NCBI GenBank assembly: GCA_964530165.1
Contig: CAZGYE010000225.1
Location: 1 to 9,796, forward strand
Length of the DNA stretch: 9,796 nucleotides
Direction of reading: 5' to 3'
Source: CAZGYE01 sp964530165
GTDB taxonomy: Bacteria > Planctomycetota > Planctomycetia > Planctomycetales > Planctomycetaceae
Below the pieces are notes generated by a model. The model made no database searches. It was not told where the DNA came from and was given only the letters and a program-made list of their open reading frames with translations. Of the stretch, positions 5,501 through 9,796 are shown in pieces (position 1 is the first letter of the stretch; each line of letters begins with the position of its first letter). A program made the position numbers and the translations under genes.

Positions 5501-7264
5501 GTGCGTCGAATCCCACCAAGTCGCTCGACCGTTCTTGTCGGATGTTTCGCTTTTCTGTTTCTCGTTGCGGATTTGGTGGTGATTCCGCTCGGCCGCGATT
5601 GCGCACAGGCCGCCGCTGCGCAGGAGAAACCGGAGACGAACGGCCGGAAGGGGCCGCAGATTCCGCTGGTCGTCATCCACGTTGCCAGCGTCGAACGATT
5701 GCTTGGCGACGTCGATTATCTGTTCAAGACGGCAGGGCGGCCGGAATTATCGGAGGTGGTTTCGGGACTTGTGGAAAACAACCTCGGGGACCTGAAGGGC
5801 ATGGATCGCGGCAAGCCGTTCGGTCTGATGCTGTTTCTCAAGTCCGGCTTGACGCCGCGTCCGACCCCGGTTGGCTTCCTACCGGTCAACAGCATCGACG
5901 ATCTGATGAAGACGGTCTCGCGCGGCCCTCTGAAAGCGAAAAAGGTCGACGGCAAAGACGACCGCTATGATCTCGTCGGCCCCCGCCGGACGTTTCAGGT
6001 TCGCTTGCTGGACGGCTTTGCGTTTGTCGGCAACGACGAGGAAATCATGGACGGTGAGCTTCCCGATCCCGTCAGAATGACCGAGCAGTTGTCGTCCCGG
6101 TACGACATCGCGGCGTCCGTGAACTTGAAGAGCATGCCGGAGGGGATGAAAGCCGTCTTCCTCGACTTTCTGCGCGCCAGCGCCGAGACCGAACTGCAAC
6201 GCCGAGACGATGAACCCGAAGGGCGGCATCGCCTGCGTCGAGCCAACGGTCTGAGTCTGCTGGAGCTGATCGATCAACTGCTGACGCAGGGGGAAAACCT
6301 GACGGTCGGCTGGAACACGTCCGAGAAGTCGAGGAATGCGGTCGTCGAGTTCCACGTCAACGCGGCCCCCGACAGCAAGCTGGCGAAATACCTGAAAGAT
6401 ATCGGCGGCAAGCGGAGTTACTTTTCCAGCCTGTTGAATCGACACGTACCGCTGACGGCGTCGCTGTCGTGGATGATGGACGCCCGCGGGAAGAAGGTCT
6501 TGGACGAGTTGCTCAAGGTCGCCCAAGAGCAGTTGTCGTCTCAACTGCCCGGCAACCAGGACGGGACCAAAGGAGCGGATGCAGACGACTCTGTTCGCCG
6601 GCTGTTCAAACCGCTCGCGGCCACCGCCCAGAACGGGCACGCCGATTTCTTCGTGCAGTTCATCGGCGAGCCTCCCGGGAAATTCGTCTTGATCGGCGGG
6701 ATGAGAGTCGTCGATGCCGACGCGTTGGGCCTGGCGGTCACCGACATTCTTCGCCGCATCGCGGACAGTCCCAATCTGGCCGACCTGAAGTTGAATGCCG
6801 ACTCGCATCAGGGCATCGCGTTCCATCGCATCGAGGGGAAGAAGATTCGCCGGCAGGACGAACGCCTTTACGGAAAAAAACCGGGGCTGTTTTTCGGCGC
6901 CGGGGGGAATGCCGTCTGGTTTGCCGTCGGGGGCGACAATGCGATGCCGGAGCTGAAAAAAGCGATGGATCAGGTCGCCGAACGGTCCGAAAACGCCGCA
7001 GACGGCCGAGATTCCAACGCGCCGCTGCAGATCGTGGCGAACTTGTCCAGTTGGGTCGGTTTAGACGGCCCAGCGGACGCGGGCACAGGCCCGCAGCCTG
7101 TCCGTGAGTTGGCCCGCGAGGCCTTCTCCAAGGGGGCAGACAGGCTACGCATCGACATTCGGCCGACCGACAACGGCGCCCGACTGCGAATCGAGCTTGA
7201 CGAGGGGTTCATCCGCCTGATCGGACTCGGGCTGGCCCGCCGATACGACCGCCGCCGGCGCTAA
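5501..7264 (+). CDS. secreted protein of unknown function
   Basis: Predicted 587-aa exported protein that I do not recognise as a named family. The GTG at 5501 is chosen because AAGGAG (5489-5494) precedes it by 6 nt and because the product then opens with a classical signal peptide: basic RRIPPSR, a hydrophobic core (about residues 10-30), and an AQA/AAAAQ cleavage region near 37-41. The mature part is soluble, with no further membrane segment, and rich in Lys, Asp and Leu. Two stretches look alike in layout: a hydrophobic strand, a VxxxDxL helix, a linker, then a strand ending in FVGND (first half, VGFLPVNSIDDLM to FAFVGNDEEIM) or FAVGGD (second half, IGGMRVVDADALG to VWFAVGGDNAM). This suggests duplicated alpha/beta modules. 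Its 3' end overlaps the convergent PilZ gene by 120 bp. It is probably periplasmic; the role is unknown. Confidence 0.82.
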   Translation: MRRIPPSRSTVLVGCFAFLFLVADLVVIPLGRDCAQAAAAQEKPETNGRKGPQIPLVVIHVASVERLLGDVDYLFKTAGRPELSEVVSGLVENNLGDLKGMDRGKPFGLMLFLKSGLTPRPTPVGFLPVNSIDDLMKTVSRGPLKAKKVDGKDDRYDLVGPRRTFQVRLLDGFAFVGNDEEIMDGELPDPVRMTEQLSSRYDIAASVNLKSMPEGMKAVFLDFLRASAETELQRRDDEPEGRHRLRRANGLSLLELIDQLLTQGENLTVGWNTSEKSRNAVVEFHVNAAPDSKLAKYLKDIGGKRSYFSSLLNRHVPLTASLSWMMDARGKKVLDELLKVAQEQLSSQLPGNQDGTKGADADDSVRRLFKPLAATAQNGHADFFVQFIGEPPGKFVLIGGMRVVDADALGLAVTDILRRIADSPNLADLKLNADSHQGIAFHRIEGKKIRRQDERLYGKKPGLFFGAGGNAVWFAVGGDNAMPELKKAMDQVAERSENAADGRDSNAPLQIVANLSSWVGLDGPADAGTGPQPVRELAREAFSKGADRLRIDIRPTDNGARLRIELDEGFIRLIGLGLARRYDRRRR

Positions 7265-7696
7265 ACCACTGCTCGCAATTTTGCGGCAATGCTCCGCTGC
7301 TCCTTGCTCGGTCACGAACTTTCCGCCGATGTCGTAGATATTGCCCATCGGCTGGCAGCGGAGCACTTCCATTACCATCTGCATTTGCCGGCCCTCGGGA
7401 CTGGTCAACTGCACGGCCAGGTATTTGCAGTTGACCGGACGGGAGTCCAGAATTCCGATGCCGCTGGCGGAGATGTCGCGGGTCACAACCTGGAACACGT
7501 CTCCTTGGGATTGGAACTCTTCGTCGAGAGGCTGAACCTCCACAATGGTCGCCACCGAGTAACGTGGTTCCTTGCGTCGTTCCTTCTCAGGTGCGAACAC
7601 GCCGGACGTCAGTCGTTCGATGAACACGGCGATTGCCTTGGGTGGATGCAGCAGGCTGGCAGGATCAATTCCGGAAAACGGCGAACTCTCTCCCAT
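7145..7696 (-). CDS. PilZ-domain protein, predicted c-di-GMP receptor
   Basis: A 183-aa cytoplasmic protein. The PilZ domain spans about residues 38-130 and keeps both c-di-GMP-binding signatures: RRKEPR (40-45, RxxxR with Arg41 and Arg45) and DISASG (74-79, DxSxxG). A strand-rich barrel follows, ending around IYDIGGKFV. About 40 residues precede the domain, and a low-complexity Ala/Ser/Asp tail follows it. The start is the ATG at 7696, with GGAGAAGGG ending 6 nt upstream; the in-frame TTG at 7810 overlaps the promoter candidate and is rejected. The last 39 codons are antisense to the end of the secreted-protein gene, so the tail beyond the domain may be a by-product of the overlap. It probably senses c-di-GMP; the output partner is unknown. 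Confidence 0.85.
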   Translation of the reverse strand: MGESSPFSGIDPASLLHPPKAIAVFIERLTSGVFAPEKERRKEPRYSVATIVEVQPLDEEFQSQGDVFQVVTRDISASGIGILDSRPVNCKYLAVQLTSPEGRQMQMVMEVLRCQPMGNIYDIGGKFVTEQGAAEHCRKIASSGLAPAAVVSAGQPESDQADEPLVKLDSQSGAVVGRPNVDA

Positions 7697-7781
7697 GGGT
7701 GGCCCTTCTCCATGGACGAAAGAATTGGCGAAATTTCGCGGTACCTCAACGCGACAACTCCGCCATGATTTGCGTGCACAC

Positions 7782-7819
7782 AGTGTACTGAGCCGCTCGG
7801 AACCGTTCAATAGCGGCTC
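7782..7819 (-). promoter_or_regulatory. promoter and nested dyad upstream of the PilZ gene
   Basis: On the - strand, TTGAAC (7810-7805) and TACACT (7787-7782) are separated by exactly 17 bp, each matching the -35/-10 consensus at four of six positions. Overlying this is a nested dyad: GAGCCGCT (7790-7797) with AGCGGCTC (7812-7819), a perfect 8-bp pair, enclosing GAAC (7800-7803) and GTTC (7805-7808). One outer arm lies between -35 and -10, where a bound repressor would block polymerase. As RNA it would be a strong hairpin if transcribed from farther upstream. Confidence 0.45.
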
Positions 7820-8085
7820 TCTCCGATGACGTGAGAATTTGACGCACGCCTCGCGCTACCCATCATAGCGACGTCTCACCGAGTCGGTCGCTTGCATTGC
7901 TTTGGGCTTTTGCATGGAATGCGACAAAGACTCCTCTGCTGGGGTTCAGCCCGAACGTCCGGCTCCGTCAATTCGGACTCGCAACGTTCTCACTGAAACG
8001 GCCAATGACGTGGCTCGAACAACCTGACCAAGAATTTGCGCAGGAAAACAAGAACTTCGGAGTTAGTAGTACAAAGGGATCGGCG
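7820..8085 (+). promoter_or_regulatory. amidase upstream region with weak promoter candidates
   Basis: This is the amidase side of the divergent intergenic gap. TTGCAT (7892-7897) with TGGAAT (7915-7920) at 17-bp spacing, and TTGACG (7839-7844) with CATAGC (7864-7869) at 19 bp, are the best promoter-like pairs; neither is strong. An in-frame extension of the amidase up to 7897 has no similarity to the family N-terminus and is treated as non-coding. No terminator or RNA motif was recognised. Confidence 0.25.
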
Positions 8086-9510
8086 ATGAATGACGACGAT
8101 ATTTGTTATCTCTCTGCTGTGGAGCTGGCGGCGGCGATCCGCTCGAAGGCGCTCTCGGCCGTGGAAGTTACCGAGGCGGTGCTCCAGCGCATCGAGCGGT
8201 TGAATCCGGCGTTGAACGCCTTTTGCACGTCGATGGCCGATGAGGCCCGCGAGAGAGCCAACGAGATCGAAGCCGCCGTGCTGCGCGGCAACGACGTCGG
8301 CCCGTTGTGCGGCGTGCCGGTCTCGATTAAGGACAATCTTTACGTCAGCGGCGTGCGGACCACGTTCGGCTCGAAGCTGCTGGAAAACAACGTGACGACC
8401 GAGGACGCGCCCTGCACCGAGCGTGTGCGCCGAGCAGGAGCCGTCATCATCGGCCGCACAAACAGCCCCGAGCTCGGCTGGAAGGGGGTGACCGACAATC
8501 GCGTGTTCGGCATCACCCGCAATCCGTGGAATCGGGACCTGACGCCGGGCGGATCGAGCGGCGGCGCGGCGGCGGCGGTAGCGGCCGGGATGGGACCGAT
8601 CGGCATCGGGACCGACGGCGGGGGATCGCTGCGGATCCCGGCCTCGTTCTGCGGGCTGGTTGGTTTCAAGGCGTCATTCGGACGCGTGCCGAACTACCCG
8701 GCCACGGCCGTCGATACGCTGCGTCACACCGGGCCGATCACCCGCACAGTGGGCGATGCCGCTTTGACAATCGACGTCTTGGCCGGTCCGGATGATCGCG
8801 ACCCGAACTCGCTGCCGGCCGGTCAGGTCAATCTCTTCACTGAGTTGGATCAAGGGATCGACGGTCTGCGGATCGCGTACAGTCCCGATCTCGGCTATGC
8901 GCGGGTCGACCCGGAGGTCGGGCAACTCTGCCGGCAGGCGGCGCTGAGGCTGCGTGAAGCCGGAGCGGTGGTCGAGCAAATTGACCTCAACTGGGACGAC
9001 CCGTACGAGTGCTGGAACGTGTTCTTCTACGGTGGGATCGGTGCTTCGCTGGCCGATAAGCTGCCGGAGCAGGGAGACCTGCTCGATCCTGGTCTGCGCC
9101 GCGCGGCGGAGACGGGAATGAAGCTCTCCGCGGTCGACTACGTCCGGGCGACACTCGAACGGAACGCCTTCTGGCAGAAAGTGCGCGCCGTTTATAAGGA
9201 TTATGATCTGTTGGTCACACCGGCATTGGCGGTGCCGCCGTTTGCCGTCGGTCAGGACGACGCCGATCCGCTGCCGGGTCAGCAGCCGCGGGCGCTGGCC
9301 TGGACGCAGTTCAGCTACCCGCTGAACCTCACCGGTCAGCCGGCCGCCAGCATCCCCTGCGGCTGGACGGAAGCAAATCTGCCGGTCGGTCTACAGCTGA
9401 TCGGCCGGCGATTCGACGATTGCACAGTGCTGCAAGCGGCCCGAGCGTTGGAAAAGATTCAGCCCTGGGCCAATCGGCGACCCGATGTGCTCCAACAGCC
9501 CGCAGGCTGA
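8086..9510 (+). CDS. amidase-signature family hydrolase
   Basis: A 474-aa cytoplasmic hydrolase of the amidase-signature family, which cleaves carboxamide bonds. The catalytic triad is complete: Lys82 in VSIKDN (79-84), the cis-serine Ser157 in TPGGSSGG (153-160), and the nucleophile Ser181 in DGGGSLRIPA (177-186). The spacings of 75 and 24 residues are those of characterised members such as FAAH. The N-terminal helix LSAVELAAAIRSKALSAVEV and the C-terminal LTGQPAASIPCG and LPVGLQLIG stretches are typical. The ATG at 8086 aligns with usual family starts and follows AGGGA (8075-8079) by 6 nt; in-frame starts at 7897 and 8005 add sequence unlike the family. No gatB or gatC is nearby, so it is more likely a free-standing amidase than GatA, though substrate cannot be inferred. 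It is transcribed divergently from the PilZ gene. Confidence 0.92.
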   Translation: MNDDDICYLSAVELAAAIRSKALSAVEVTEAVLQRIERLNPALNAFCTSMADEARERANEIEAAVLRGNDVGPLCGVPVSIKDNLYVSGVRTTFGSKLLENNVTTEDAPCTERVRRAGAVIIGRTNSPELGWKGVTDNRVFGITRNPWNRDLTPGGSSGGAAAAVAAGMGPIGIGTDGGGSLRIPASFCGLVGFKASFGRVPNYPATAVDTLRHTGPITRTVGDAALTIDVLAGPDDRDPNSLPAGQVNLFTELDQGIDGLRIAYSPDLGYARVDPEVGQLCRQAALRLREAGAVVEQIDLNWDDPYECWNVFFYGGIGASLADKLPEQGDLLDPGLRRAAETGMKLSAVDYVRATLERNAFWQKVRAVYKDYDLLVTPALAVPPFAVGQDDADPLPGQQPRALAWTQFSYPLNLTGQPAASIPCGWTEANLPVGLQLIGRRFDDCTVLQAARALEKIQPWANRRPDVLQQPAG

Positions 9511-9734
9511 AGTCCCCACGATCTACAGTTCTCTGGTTTGTGAGCCATTTTCCGGAAAAGCTGGACCTTTCCTACGATCTGCCCGTTACAGACTCAAAAA
9601 CACGCCAGCAAGGGTCCGTGCCGCCATGGAGCAATGGACCCGCTCAAATTCGAGTGCTCCGCCGAGACAATCCCGACCACCCGCCGCAACCTCTCGTTGC
9701 GACGCAACTCCGTCTCGTGTGTGTCAGGTTCAAC
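9511..9734. other. non-coding region after the amidase, with inverted repeats
   Basis: No convincing gene was found. TTTTCCGGAAAA (9548-9559) is a perfect palindrome without a T tail. A cluster at 9663-9717 holds CGAGAC (9663-9668) and GTCTCG (9712-9717) as outer arms, with CGCAAC (9685-9690), GTTGCG (9696-9701) and CGCAAC (9703-9708) inside. The central GTTGCG can pair with either neighbour, so alternative folds are possible. Confidence 0.4.
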
Positions 9735-9763
9735 TTGCTCTTTTGGCTTGTCCGGGGCATAAT
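9735..9763 (+). promoter_or_regulatory. promoter-like sequence pointing off the right edge
   Basis: TTGCTC (9735-9740) and CATAAT (9758-9763) are spaced by exactly 17 bp; the -10 matches consensus at five of six positions and the -35 at three. It would drive a gene beginning beyond the window. The 13-bp palindrome GTTGCGACGCAAC (9696-9708) lies 26 bp upstream and could be an operator. Confidence 0.4.
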
Positions 9764-9796
9764 CAGGTAGAAACAGAGACTTCAGGCAGAGATTGG

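Noticed and set aside
5534..5545. Lipobox-like LVGC at residues 12-15 of the secreted protein
   Set aside because: The hydrophobic stretch before the cysteine is only about five residues, and the hydrophobic core continues after it. A standard signal-peptidase I signal fits better.
5879..6826. 315-codon - strand frame opposite the secreted-protein gene
   Set aside because: It has no ribosome binding site or domain. The + strand frame has a ribosome binding site and signal peptide at its start, so it is the real one.
7897..8085. 63-residue N-terminal extension of the amidase
   Set aside because: It is not similar to amidase-signature N-termini, whereas the frame from 8086 begins where the family normally begins.
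9548..9559. TTTTCCGGAAAA palindrome as a terminator of the amidase gene
   Set aside because: The perfect palindrome leaves no loop, and no T run follows the structure.
9420..9770. + strand frame overlapping the amidase 3' end
   Set aside because: It starts inside the amidase in another frame and shows no domain or ribosome binding site.

Overview
The window looks like chromosomal DNA from a planctomycete (Planctomycetota). The clues are high GC content, a Gfo/Idh/MocA-type oxidoreductase, a four-helix-bundle (S23-type) gene, a prepilin-like N-terminus of the kind found on DUF1559 proteins, a large secreted protein I cannot place, and short accessory modules between metabolic genes. The phylum assignment is an inference from gene content; no rRNA or other marker gene is present.

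Left part (1-4557, all + strand). A non-coding leader with a strong intrinsic terminator touching the ribosome binding site precedes a Gfo/Idh/MocA oxidoreductase (330-1436). Next comes a small four-helix-bundle gene (1520-1885) bracketed by short repeat arrays that are near inverted copies of each other. It is followed by a Tm-1-like/UPF0261 gene (1963-3174), a ParD/ParE-like toxin-antitoxin pair (3216-3404 and 3389-3730), and a PEP-hydrolase-like TIM-barrel gene (3727-4557) that overlaps the toxin stop codon as ATGA. The Tm-1-like and TIM-barrel proteins correspond to the two halves of the tomato antiviral protein Tm-1 and usually occur adjacent or fused. Here two AT-richer accessory modules sit exactly at the gene junctions, one on each side of the Tm-1-like gene, apparently without breaking the reading frames of the metabolic genes.

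Middle (4558-5500). This gene-poor stretch holds a candidate terminator, a frameshifted remnant of a prepilin-like N-terminus on the - strand, a compact element of nested inverted repeats of about 235 bp, and an extended -10 promoter for the next gene.

Right part. A secreted protein of unknown function (5501-7264, +) converges on and overlaps by 120 bp a PilZ-domain protein (7145-7696, -) with intact c-di-GMP-binding motifs. A regulatory gap with a nested dyad separates the PilZ gene from a divergent amidase-signature hydrolase (8086-9510, +) whose Lys-Ser-Ser triad is complete. The window ends in non-coding DNA with a promoter-like sequence pointing off the right edge.

No rRNA, tRNA, CRISPR array, transposase or integrase was seen. 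The most notable arrangement is the Tm-1-type operon with accessory cassettes at both internal junctions. The oxidoreductase leader and the nested repeat element come next.
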